Notes under the pieces: generated by a model
The model's database searches: none
What the model saw: only the letters and a program-made list of their open reading frames with translations
What the model was told of the DNA's origin: nothing
Position numbers and translations under genes: made by a program
Source of the DNA: Raineya sp964654605
GTDB taxonomy: Bacteria > Bacteroidota > Bacteroidia > Cytophagales > Thermonemataceae
Assembly (NCBI GenBank): GCA_964654605.1
Contig: CAZZLW010000021.1
Location: 1 to 23,808 of the forward strand
Reading direction: 5' to 3'
Length of the DNA: 23,808 bases
Part shown: positions 1 through 7,209 of the stretch, in pieces
Position numbering within the stretch: the first letter of the stretch is position 1
Layout: every line of letters starts with the position of its first letter

Positions 1-1
1 T

Positions 2-91
2 TTGGGGAGTTGTATAAGGGACAGGGGGTATATAGGTTGGGGGAGGGAGGAGTTGAATAGGTGTTGATATGGGTATGAAGTAGGGGGTGAG
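2..91 (+). pseudogene. N-terminal part of the terminase reading frame, interrupted by TGA at 65-67
   Basis: Translating the terminase frame upstream of its TTG start gives, from position 2, a peptide containing GYIGWGREELNRC, then a TGA stop, then YGYEVGGELITG running straight into the terminase. Terminases of this type from Bacteroidota phages commonly have a segment of the form E-[hydrophobic]-x-R-C-x-x-G-Y..G-G-x-x-I-T-G-x-Y-Y-F-x-L-N just before the ATPase domain. The upstream peptide fits that pattern across the stop, so I read it as the true N-terminal continuation. The stop could be a nonsense mutation (a single T to G change from TTA would give TGA), a sequencing error, or a readthrough site. 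The rest of the N-terminus lies off the left edge. Confidence 0.5.
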
Positions 92-1777
92 TTGATAACT
101 GGGGAGTATTATTTTTTTTTGAATTATTTTAAGATAAACAAGTTAGAGGGTGGTAAGGTAGTATTAGGTTATCCGAATTATAGTGAGGAGGACAGGGAGT
201 TATTTTATTTAGTGGAATTAGCATTTAATAGTGGGAAGAATTTGCTTGTAATAACTGGGAGGGGTTATGGTAAGAGTTACATAGGGGCTTGTATATTATC
301 GCATAGTTATACATTTTACAGGAATAGTTATGCTTTATTGGGAGCGAGTACGTATCCACATGGTATAAAGTTATGGAAGAAGATGGTGGAGGGATTAGAT
401 AGTTTGCCGAAGGAGATGCGTCATAGTAAGATAAAGGACAAGGAGGGGTATATAATGAGTGGGGTAGAGTATATAGGGGAGAAGGGGGAGAGGTTGCGAA
501 AGGGTTTTAATAGTGAGGTAGAGATGATAATATTTGATGATAGTGGTAAGGCGAGGGGTGGGAGACCGAGGAGGGTTATATTAGATGAGGTAGGTAGTTG
601 GAAGAGCAATTTGAAGGATAGTTACAAGGCTGTGGAGAATAGTTTGTACAGGGGTAGTATAAGGACTGGTGTAGCGATATTATTTGGTACTGGGGGAGAG
701 ATGAAGAGTGGTGGTAGTATAGAGGCGAGGGATATGTTTTTTAATCCTGATGCTTTTAATTTGTATAGTTTTGAGGTTGATAATGGGAAGAGGGTATGTT
801 ATTTTATACCTGCTTACAAGAAGTTAGAGGGGTATTATGGTGAGGATGGGGTAAGTGATGAAGTTGGGGCGAGGGTTTATTTAGAGGGGAATCGTAACAA
901 GTTATTAGAGAGTGGAGATATAGGGGCATATGAGAGTTTTATACAAGAGATGCCGTTTGAGGTAAATGAAGCGTTTTTAGTAAGCAATATAACGCCATTT
1001 TCGTTTGTGAGGAAGCGGTTAGAGGAGTTGTTATTGATAAGTGATAGGGAGTATAGGGAAATAGTGAAGAGGGGTGTATTATATTGTAATGGATATAGGA
1101 GTGGTGTTGAGGTGGAGGTAGAGTTTAAGGAGGACAGGTTAGGGAATTTTGTAATAATAGATGAGCCTATACGAGTAGGTGGGGTAGTGGAGGAGGGGAG
1201 GTACATAGCGGGTTGTGATAGTTATGACCAAGACAAGAGTTTATGGAGTAAGAGTAAGGGGGCTGTATATGTATTTGACAGGTTGGAGGGGAAGTTTGTT
1301 GCGGAGTATGTAGATAGACCGAATAATGTAGAGGATTTTTACGAGGGTGTATTAAGTTTATGTTTGTATTACAATGCGAAGGTGATGGTGGAGCATAGTA
1401 AGATAGGTATAATTTCGTATTTGAAGCAGGTAGGTTGGGGTAGTATATTAGCGAGTAGTCCGAGGTTATTGAATATAGGGTTAAAGTATAGTAGGGTAAC
1501 GAACAAGTATGGTTATGTTATGGATTATAGGAGGAAGATGTTTGCTGTGGAAAGGTTTAGTAAGTATTTGAAGGAGAGTATGGAGAAGTTATGGATAATA
1601 GAGCAAGTGGAAGACATAATGAATTTTAATTTTGAGGGGAATGAGTATGACAGGACGATAGCGAGTATGTTATGTTTGATATATGATGAGGAGTTGCGTT
1701 TAGGTTTTGAGGAGCGTAGTAGTAGTTTTAAGTTTCCTACGTGGCGTAGGGAGGGGGATAAATTTGTATTTGGATAA
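92..1777 (+). CDS. terL: Phage terminase large subunit (ATPase plus nuclease), start uncertain
   Basis: This is the motor that packages phage DNA into the prohead at the portal and cuts the concatemer. Seen: a Walker A motif GRGYGKS at residues 56-62; a Walker B RRVILDEVG at 160-168 with the catalytic Glu after the Asp; a GTGG coupling-type motif at 199-202; MPFEVNEAF near 288; and an RNase H-like nuclease region with GCDSYDQD (Asp376), VEHSKIG (Glu434) and YDRTIAS (Asp520). The given start is a TTG preceded by a G-rich stretch. There is no in-frame ATG between it and the upstream TGA, and the frame continues upstream with family-like sequence, so the protein is probably N-terminally truncated. 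The coding strand is nearly free of C and uses AGG, GGG, GAG and AAG heavily. The next gene starts 11 bp downstream. The family call is firm; activity is uncertain. Confidence 0.9.
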   Translation: MITGEYYFFLNYFKINKLEGGKVVLGYPNYSEEDRELFYLVELAFNSGKNLLVITGRGYGKSYIGACILSHSYTFYRNSYALLGASTYPHGIKLWKKMVEGLDSLPKEMRHSKIKDKEGYIMSGVEYIGEKGERLRKGFNSEVEMIIFDDSGKARGGRPRRVILDEVGSWKSNLKDSYKAVENSLYRGSIRTGVAILFGTGGEMKSGGSIEARDMFFNPDAFNLYSFEVDNGKRVCYFIPAYKKLEGYYGEDGVSDEVGARVYLEGNRNKLLESGDIGAYESFIQEMPFEVNEAFLVSNITPFSFVRKRLEELLLISDREYREIVKRGVLYCNGYRSGVEVEVEFKEDRLGNFVIIDEPIRVGGVVEEGRYIAGCDSYDQDKSLWSKSKGAVYVFDRLEGKFVAEYVDRPNNVEDFYEGVLSLCLYYNAKVMVEHSKIGIISYLKQVGWGSILASSPRLLNIGLKYSRVTNKYGYVMDYRRKMFAVERFSKYLKESMEKLWIIEQVEDIMNFNFEGNEYDRTIASMLCLIYDEELRLGFEERSSSFKFPTWRREGDKFVFG

Positions 1778-1788
1778 ATTATTATATT

Positions 1789-2217
1789 ATGAAAGGGTTT
1801 GTAAAGTTAAAGGAGTTTTTTAATTTTAGGGAGATAGGGAATGGTTATATAGAGGTAGTTGTAGGGGGTGGGAATGTATATGATATGATAGAGTTTATGG
1901 GTTATATGATGGGGAGGGGTTTAGGGGATGAGCGTTTAATAACTTTTACACGTTGTATGAAGGCTATATATGAGATAAGTGTATTATATGGGAATGGTTT
2001 ATTTAGCACGAGGGACAGGGAGGGTATGAGGTATTTGATGGAGTTATTAGGGGTGAAGCGTGTATATTTGTTAATGATATTGAGGGTATTAGAGGATTAT
2101 GGTTTTTTAGAGAGGGTTAGGAGAGGGTTGTATAGGGTGAGTGATATATTGATGAAGGGGAAGTTTAGGTTAGTGATGAATTTTGAAAAGGTAGGTATTA
2201 ACAAAGTTGAGGATTAG
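1789..2217 (+). CDS. Small winged-helix protein, RepL-like C-terminus
   Basis: A 142-aa protein 11 bp after the terminase and in the same C-poor strand style. Residues about 65-130 read as a winged helix-turn-helix: a helical stretch ending in ELLGVKRVYLLMILRVLED, then a wing-like YGFLERVRRGLYRVSDIL and a tail KGKFRLVMNFE. The order (LLG.. recognition helix, RG-[LV]-Y beta wing, [LM].KG, hydrophobic tail) resembles the C-terminus of RepL plasmid replication initiators. It is shared with the next gene at 2471, so the two look like diverged paralogues. Known: such winged-helix proteins act as replication initiators in plasmids and as DNA-binding regulators in phages. I cannot choose between these from sequence. 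The gene ends about 30 bp before a strong intrinsic terminator. The N-terminal 60 residues match nothing I recognise. Confidence 0.7.
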   Translation: MKGFVKLKEFFNFREIGNGYIEVVVGGGNVYDMIEFMGYMMGRGLGDERLITFTRCMKAIYEISVLYGNGLFSTRDREGMRYLMELLGVKRVYLLMILRVLEDYGFLERVRRGLYRVSDILMKGKFRLVMNFEKVGINKVED

Positions 2218-2246
2218 TTTTTAGGAGTTAGGTTTATACATAGGAG

Positions 2247-2288
2247 TAACAAATATGCCTTAGATAAGGTATTTTTGTTATTTTTTTT
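2247..2288 (+). terminator. Intrinsic terminator closing the terminase transcript
   Basis: Two 15-nt arms (2247-2261 and 2266-2280) pair at 14 of 15 positions, including one G-T wobble and one T-T mismatch, around a 4-nt loop. Eight T residues follow directly (2281-2288). It lies 29 bp after the stop of the winged-helix gene and so separates the terminase unit from the RepL-like gene and the late operon. Confidence 0.8.
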
Positions 2289-2378
2289 ATGTAGTTTTAG
2301 GTAATAATTTTTGTAGAGTGAGATAATAGCAAATGAATACGTATCTGCTTGATAGATAAGGAATTAACGAAAAAAGTA

Positions 2379-2444
2379 CCGAACCAGTAGTTCGTTAATA
2401 ACGAACCAGTAGTTCGTTAATACCGAACCAATAGTTCGTTAATG
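2379..2444 (+). repeat. Three tandem 22-bp repeats, each a dyad (iteron or operator array)
   Basis: Units at 2379-2400, 2401-2422 and 2423-2444 are nearly identical. Each contains the dyad CGAAC-5nt-GTTCG. In the middle unit the arms extend to a perfect 8 bp (TAACGAAC / GTTCGTTA); units 1 and 3 have one arm mismatch (TACCGAAC). Unit 3 also has CAATA in place of CAGTA in the centre. The 22-bp period is close to two helical turns, so bound proteins would sit on one face. The array ends 26 bp before the start of the RepL-like gene. Its position and period suit either autoregulatory operators or replication iterons. Nothing else in the window contains this motif. Confidence 0.9.
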
Positions 2445-2470
2445 AAGTTTTTTTCATATAAAAATAGTAT

Positions 2471-2920
2471 ATGTCCAAGCGAACAAGGAAGGTAATATAT
2501 GAGCGTTTAGACACTACGAATGTAGGTGGAGGTAGTGTATTAGTGGAGCGTAGTAGTGTAGTGAAGCGTATAGAGGTAGAAATGTTTGTGCAGTTATATG
2601 TGGAGGATATGAGTTGGTGTAGTTGTTTAGTGAATATTACAGATTATAGGCTATTATTCTATTTATTAGGAGAGGTCTATTATGGTAGTGATTTGGTGCA
2701 TATTGTATTAAATAAACGTAAGAAGGGTATAATAGGGGATATATTAGGTATTAGTATAAGGTGTGTAGAAAAAAGCATATATAATTTGGTATCTTGTAAT
2801 GTTTTAATACGCATAGGTCGTGGAGTATATGCTATAAACCCTAAATTTATCTATAAGGGATATTACAAGGATAGAGGCAAGGTAATAGATTATGTATTTG
2901 ATAATAGGTCTAATACATAA
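2471..2920 (+). CDS. RepL-like winged-helix protein (replication initiator or regulator)
   Basis: A 149-aa protein. The N-terminus (KVIYERLDTTNV..) and middle (FVQLYVEDM..) resemble the start of RepL-family plasmid proteins, and residues about 78-130 form a winged helix: VLNKRKKGIIGDILGISIRC, a second helix, then LIRIGRGVYAINPKFIYKG. The RG-VY-x-x-NP-x-[LF]..KG ending is a hallmark of the RepL family (known from small Gram-positive plasmids and from phages). It lies directly after three 22-bp dyad repeats, the natural candidates for its binding site. It is followed by a short inverted repeat and a promoter-like box, then the portal gene. The location between terminase and portal is unusual for a replication gene, so a role as late-operon regulator is an equally good reading. 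Confidence 0.7.
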   Translation: MSKRTRKVIYERLDTTNVGGGSVLVERSSVVKRIEVEMFVQLYVEDMSWCSCLVNITDYRLLFYLLGEVYYGSDLVHIVLNKRKKGIIGDILGISIRCVEKSIYNLVSCNVLIRIGRGVYAINPKFIYKGYYKDRGKVIDYVFDNRSNT

Positions 2921-2935
2921 TTTTTTTATTATGTA
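2914..2935. repeat. Inverted repeat overlapping the stop of the RepL-like gene
   Basis: TACATAAT (2914-2921) and ATTATGTA (2928-2935) are perfect 8-bp arms around six T residues. No T-run follows, so it is a poor terminator. It could be an operator just upstream of the portal promoter box, or a weak mRNA hairpin. Confidence 0.4.
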
Positions 2936-2959
2936 ATAGGGATAGAAAAATAAAAGTTT

Positions 2960-2967
2960 TATATTTG
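2960..2967 (+). promoter_or_regulatory. Bacteroidota -7 box (TATATTTG) upstream of the portal operon
   Basis: An exact match to TAnnTTTG lies 23 bp upstream of the portal ATG. No clear TTG -33 element is present at the usual spacing, so this may need an activator, possibly one of the two winged-helix proteins. It would drive the late operon from the portal to the lysozyme, whose genes overlap or lie within a few bases of each other. Confidence 0.4.
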
Positions 2968-2990
2968 TGTATAAAAAACGTGTTTGATAT

Positions 2991-5273
2991 ATGTTATTAC
3001 CAAGACAGAACATATCAGAAAAGGACAAGAATAGGGATTGGTTAAAGGAGAATATAGATGCTATAAGGAATAGTTTTAATCATTATTATAGCAGGAGGGT
3101 AAAGGACTATTTAGTGTATAATATTTTGCAGGGTAACTTATCGGAAAAGAAGTTTGAGTATATTACAAAGGAGTTTGGGAAGGAGTATCCTGTAAAGTTA
3201 AAGAATTATCCTTTAATAAGACCTGTTTTGCAGGTAGCATTAGGGGAGGAGACGGAGCAGATATACAATTATCATATACGTAGGATAGATGAAGATGGGT
3301 TATTGTATAAGGAGTACAAGGTACATATAGAGTTAATGAAGTTTTTGTATAACGAGTTTGAGAAGTCATTAGCGGGTGCAAAGCAGATGGAGGTATTAGA
3401 TGAGCGTAAGTTAAGGCAATTAAAAGAAAATATAGGGCGAGATTATTTAATGGAAGTAGAAATATTATGTGAGAAGTTATTAAAATATTTTGAGTTAAGT
3501 TTAGATTTTAAGGGGATAAGGACTGCTTTATTTGCGAGTATATTAGAAGTAGGTAAGTGTTTTTGGAAATATGAGGAAGGAAACTATAAAAGTAAGATAG
3601 GGATTAGGGTAATACCAAGTTACAATTTAGTATATTCTAACGAGGAAGGGATAGAAAACATAGCAGATAGCAATTGGATTTGTGAGCGTTTATATTTGAC
3701 AAGGGAACAGATATTAGATAGATACCAAGATTATTTGACTGATGAAGATAAAGAAAAGTTAGATAGGCAATCAAATTACTATCTTACTAACGAGTATTAT
3801 CATTTTGTAGAGATGGTAAAGAGTTATTATCAAGATTTAGGATACAATCCAAATTATTATTTGCAAGATACACAAGATAAGATAGAGGTGTATATTGGTC
3901 AATGGAAGAGCATATCTAAACGAATACTTGCTGAAATAGAAGGGAAATATGGTGTCAATTATGTAAAGCTATTAACAGAAAAAGATAATGTTAATAGAAA
4001 AACGATAAAGAGTAAGGAGAGCAGGTATATGCAAGAATTGTATGAGTTTGTTTGTATAGGTAGTGATATATATGTATGGGATAAGATAGGGAAGAGTAAT
4101 ATACAAATGCGTTCATTTAGCAATCCTTATTATGTCAAGTTGCATTATGGGGGATTAGAGTTTAAGATAGATAGTACAGGCGAGGAGTTTAGTTTAGTAT
4201 ATTATTTAAAGGATTTGCAAGAGTTGTATAATATCTTAAACTATCATAGAGAACGAATGATAGCTTTAAGTGGTGTAAAAGGGGTAATATATGATATATC
4301 GCAATTACCAAAAGGTTTAGAATTACACGATTTATTGTATTACAGAAAGTTAGGATTGTTAATAATAGATAGTTCATTAGGACAAGGGCAGTTTAATCAA
4401 TTTCAAAGCTATAATGATAGTTTAGATGCAAGTATATCTGTAATAACGCAAATGTTAGAGGATATTAGAAATGAAGTAGATAGGATAAGTGGATTTAATA
4501 GGCAAAGGCAAGGACAAATGTTTCAAAAAGATTTAGTAGGGCAGATAGATAGAGCAATAAGGCAAGGAAGTTATGCCACAGCAGTATTATATTATTTTCA
4601 AAGCAAAGTGTTTAGGGAAGTATTAGAAGGATTTTTGAATTATGCTAAACATTATTATTACATTCATAATGTTAATACGCCTTTAACGTATGTATTAGGA
4701 GATGGGAAACAGGAAATATTTAAGTTAAGTCAGGATTTCTTGCTTGCTGATTATGGTATATTTATGACGGACAATGTAAAAGAGAATAGGTATTTTGAGG
4801 AATTAAAAGGTATGTTAGGAAGTATGATGCAAAATCAAATGATGAAAGCAAGTGATGTAATTAGGTTATTAAAGGTAGATAGTATAAATGAGTTAGAAAG
4901 TAAGATATTATCAAAGATAGAGGAAGCAGAAAAGCAAATGGAAGCTATGAAGCAACAGCAAGCCAATCAACCTGACAAAGAAATGGAAATGAAGATGAAA
5001 GAGATGGAGATAAAACTGCAAATAGAACAGATGAAACTAAAAGAGATGAAAGAAATAAAGATGTTAGAGTTAGAGATAGCAAGGAATGAAAACTTACAGA
5101 AAGCACAATTAGAGAAAGAAAAGAATGAAATAGATAAAAAATATAAGCAAGAAATTTTGAAGTTAAAACAAGATTTATTAAATTTGGAGAGGAAAGAATA
5201 TGAGAATGCAGTGGTATTAGAGCAAAAAAGTAAAGAAACAACAAGAAGAAAAGAAATTAAAAATGTAATATGA
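2991..5273 (+). CDS. Phage portal protein with long C-terminal coiled coil
   Basis: The portal forms the ring at the capsid vertex through which terminase drives DNA. Seen: 760 aa; an N-terminal DWLKENIDAIRNSFNHYYSR (16-35) and PVKLKNYPLIRPVLQVALGE (67-86), which resemble N-terminal portal segments of Bacteroidota podovirus-like phages; then a large mixed alpha/beta body. Residues about 655-755 are very rich in Glu, Lys, Met and Gln, with regular hydrophobic spacing, and read as a long coiled coil. This tail makes the protein longer than most portals and could act as a scaffolding-like or neck extension (inference). Codon use drifts along the gene, from AGG/GAG/AAG near the start to AGA/GAA/AAA later. 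It overlaps the next gene by ATGA (5270-5273). No capsid gene follows, which is unusual. Confidence 0.8.
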   Translation: MLLPRQNISEKDKNRDWLKENIDAIRNSFNHYYSRRVKDYLVYNILQGNLSEKKFEYITKEFGKEYPVKLKNYPLIRPVLQVALGEETEQIYNYHIRRIDEDGLLYKEYKVHIELMKFLYNEFEKSLAGAKQMEVLDERKLRQLKENIGRDYLMEVEILCEKLLKYFELSLDFKGIRTALFASILEVGKCFWKYEEGNYKSKIGIRVIPSYNLVYSNEEGIENIADSNWICERLYLTREQILDRYQDYLTDEDKEKLDRQSNYYLTNEYYHFVEMVKSYYQDLGYNPNYYLQDTQDKIEVYIGQWKSISKRILAEIEGKYGVNYVKLLTEKDNVNRKTIKSKESRYMQELYEFVCIGSDIYVWDKIGKSNIQMRSFSNPYYVKLHYGGLEFKIDSTGEEFSLVYYLKDLQELYNILNYHRERMIALSGVKGVIYDISQLPKGLELHDLLYYRKLGLLIIDSSLGQGQFNQFQSYNDSLDASISVITQMLEDIRNEVDRISGFNRQRQGQMFQKDLVGQIDRAIRQGSYATAVLYYFQSKVFREVLEGFLNYAKHYYYIHNVNTPLTYVLGDGKQEIFKLSQDFLLADYGIFMTDNVKENRYFEELKGMLGSMMQNQMMKASDVIRLLKVDSINELESKILSKIEEAEKQMEAMKQQQANQPDKEMEMKMKEMEIKLQIEQMKLKEMKEIKMLELEIARNENLQKAQLEKEKNEIDKKYKQEILKLKQDLLNLERKEYENAVVLEQKSKETTRRKEIKNVI

Positions 5274-6076
5274 GGTCAGAGCAATTTGATAACATTAAGC
5301 AGATAGAGTTAAGGACAAGGCGAATAATAGAACTACTAACCTCTATGAGTGGTTGTAATTGTTCTGCCGAGTTAAATGCTATATTAGCAGAATTACAAGA
5401 TATAGATAATAAATTAGTAGTTACTAATAGTACACTTGCAAACATATACAATTCGGTAGATGATGTTGAAAGTTTGATAACTACTACAAATACATACCTA
5501 TCTAATATAGATACTAATATAGCTAATATAGATGCACTTCTTACTAACATAGATACAAACATACAAGATTTAGAGGTACTATTAACAAGTATAGACAATA
5601 CTACTACTAATATGGATAGTACATTGTCTAATATAGATAGTACTTTAGTCAATATGGATAGCACTTTAACAGGTATTAGCACTATATTAAGTACAATACA
5701 AACAGATGTTGCAAGTATCAATGTATATATGGGAAATATAGATGCTAATATAGCATCTATATTATCTTATATAGCAAATATAGATACAAATGTAACAGAA
5801 ATATACAATTTCATATCTTCGCCAAGTCCATTAAGTTTTCATAAAATTTCGCAGTTTGATTACACTGCACCTTTTTTTGGAGCGACAAGTTCAGGAATTT
5901 ATAGTGTAGCGTTTATATTTCATAGTGGAGGAGCTGGTACTATCAATGGGTTATTTTATGATGAGACTTTTCCACCAATAATATTTACGGCAAATAGTCA
6001 GCATAGACAAGCATTGCCAAGCATTAACTTTTCAGTAACTTCGGGTCGGTTAAGAATAATAGAAATGCAATACTAA
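5270..6076 (+). CDS. Heptad-repeat fibre protein
   Basis: A 268-aa protein. Residues 37-183 can be cut into 21 uninterrupted 7-residue units of the type NIDTNIA / NMDSTLS, with hydrophobic residues at unit positions 2 and 6 (alternating spacing 4 and 3). That is the signature of a parallel coiled coil, with about 147 residues giving roughly 22 nm of rod. The DNA carries matching degenerate 21-bp repeats. The remaining C-terminal 85 residues are rich in Gly, Ser, Phe and Thr and probably form a small beta-structured head. Known: such proteins build trimeric phage whiskers and tail fibres. It starts inside the portal stop (ATGA overlap), and the tailspike-like gene follows after 2 bp. The exact virion position (neck or tail) is not known. 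Confidence 0.7.
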   Translation: MRSEQFDNIKQIELRTRRIIELLTSMSGCNCSAELNAILAELQDIDNKLVVTNSTLANIYNSVDDVESLITTTNTYLSNIDTNIANIDALLTNIDTNIQDLEVLLTSIDNTTTNMDSTLSNIDSTLVNMDSTLTGISTILSTIQTDVASINVYMGNIDANIASILSYIANIDTNVTEIYNFISSPSPLSFHKISQFDYTAPFFGATSSGIYSVAFIFHSGGAGTINGLFYDETFPPIIFTANSQHRQALPSINFSVTSGRLRIIEMQY

Positions 6077-6078
6077 TT

Positions 6079-6969
6079 ATGGGAATAGATTTAATTAGTG
6101 CAGGTGAGAAAATACCAAGTATAGGACGAACATTATTTGTAAGTGAAAATGGTAGTACAACGCTTACAAGAGCACAAGCATTAGGAAAGATAAATAAGCC
6201 TGTATCTTTGCAAAGAGCTTTTGATATTTGTCAAAATGGGGATTGTATACATATTTTTAATGGGGACTATAATGGAAGTTATACGTTAATCAGTAGAGAT
6301 GATATTTTCATATATTATGAAATAGATAATATAAATGAAACAAGTAAAATATCTACTCTAAATTTAGTTAGTTGTTCAAATATACAGATTGTAGGAGGAG
6401 GTAATTGGGGCATTATTTATAATCTTAACGCTACAAATTGCAGTGGATATTTATCTATTAAAAGTGTTTATATTGGTTTTACACTTACAATAAATACTTC
6501 AAGCATTTTACATTTATTTGTAAAGAGTTCTATAATACAAGCATATAATATTTCAGCGGCTTATGGAAGTAGAGCCAATATAAATGAATGTATTACGTAT
6601 AGTTATATGCCTGCAATAAGCACAGGATATTTTATACATTTTTACAACTATAAGACAAGCAAACTTATTGCCAGAATAAATAGCGGAAAAGTTGTTTTTG
6701 ATAATTGTATTTTAGGAGAAAATATACAAAATACAGATTATCATAGATTTGATAGTTCAAGTGGAAGTGTAGGAACAACAGAAATAAGCTATAAAAATTG
6801 TATAATACACAATACATTGCCAAGTGTTTGCGATAGCACTAATCCTAACATTACAAGACTTGAAATGCAAAATTGTGTGCTATTGCAACATATTACAAGT
6901 GGTCGTATCCCTGATAGTTACAATGGTATTATTATAGATAGTAATTTAATTGCAGGTATTTTTGCATAA
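6079..6969 (+). CDS. Tailspike-like right-handed beta-helix protein
   Basis: A 296-aa protein. The N-terminus carries LFVSENGS (19-26), then KPVSLQRAFDICQNGDCIHI and FNGDY. This matches the start of pectate-lyase-type beta helices (..YVSxxGs..G...PF.tiq.A...a..GD.I.v..G.Y). The rest consists of short Asn-, Ser- and Ile-rich strands (NIQIVGGG, ANINECIT, VVFDNCIL, EISYKNCIIHN, RLEMQNCVLL), as expected for stacked coils. Known: such folds serve as phage tailspikes that bind or cut surface polysaccharide. No catalytic residues can be named. It sits between the heptad fibre and a small membrane protein in the late operon, so host recognition is the likely job. Confidence 0.65.
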   Translation: MGIDLISAGEKIPSIGRTLFVSENGSTTLTRAQALGKINKPVSLQRAFDICQNGDCIHIFNGDYNGSYTLISRDDIFIYYEIDNINETSKISTLNLVSCSNIQIVGGGNWGIIYNLNATNCSGYLSIKSVYIGFTLTINTSSILHLFVKSSIIQAYNISAAYGSRANINECITYSYMPAISTGYFIHFYNYKTSKLIARINSGKVVFDNCILGENIQNTDYHRFDSSSGSVGTTEISYKNCIIHNTLPSVCDSTNPNITRLEMQNCVLLQHITSGRIPDSYNGIIIDSNLIAGIFA

Positions 6970-6972
6970 TAT

Positions 6973-7209
6973 ATGAAAAACCTATTTAATTCAAGCAGTA
7001 TGATAATGTATAGTGTATTAGGTATCATAGTATCTATTACTATACGTGTAATGGTATTTAATATGCAAGATGAAAAGATAAATGTCATATTAGATATTTA
7101 TGATTGGTCTATAACAGATATATTTTCTTTATGTCTATTATATGTTTCATTAGGCATATTTGTATTTATGATATTTAAATGGGTAGCTATTAAAATATTT
7201 AAGTTATGA
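6973..7209 (+). CDS. Small two-TM membrane protein in the late operon
   Basis: A 78-aa protein with two hydrophobic segments (about 10-28 and 50-73) separated by an acidic stretch (DEKINVILDIYD). It starts 3 bp after the tailspike gene and its stop overlaps the next start (ATGA). Size and topology would fit a holin or superinfection-exclusion protein. However, it lies among tail genes rather than with the lysis genes, and I do not recognise the family. Confidence 0.6.
   Translation: MKNLFNSSSMIMYSVLGIIVSITIRVMVFNMQDEKINVILDIYDWSITDIFSLCLLYVSLGIFVFMIFKWVAIKIFKL

Noticed and set aside
1..60. Frame-1 open frame ending at 58-60 (contains KGQGVYRLGEGG) as the end of an upstream gene
   Set aside because: The GVYRL string recalls winged-helix ends, but frame 2 over the same bases fits the terminase N-terminus better, and both cannot be real.
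2306..2313. AATTTTTG as promoter box for the RepL-like gene
   Set aside because: One mismatch to TAnnTTTG, no -33 element, and it lies about 160 bp upstream of the start; too weak to report as a feature.
2379..2444. CRISPR array
   Set aside because: The repeats are directly adjacent with no spacers, and there are no cas genes.
5257..5721. Minus-strand open frame of 154 aa opposite the heptad fibre
   Set aside because: It is the mirror of the 21-bp repeats in the fibre gene; its repetitive Ser/Ile/Leu/Val sequence has no family features.
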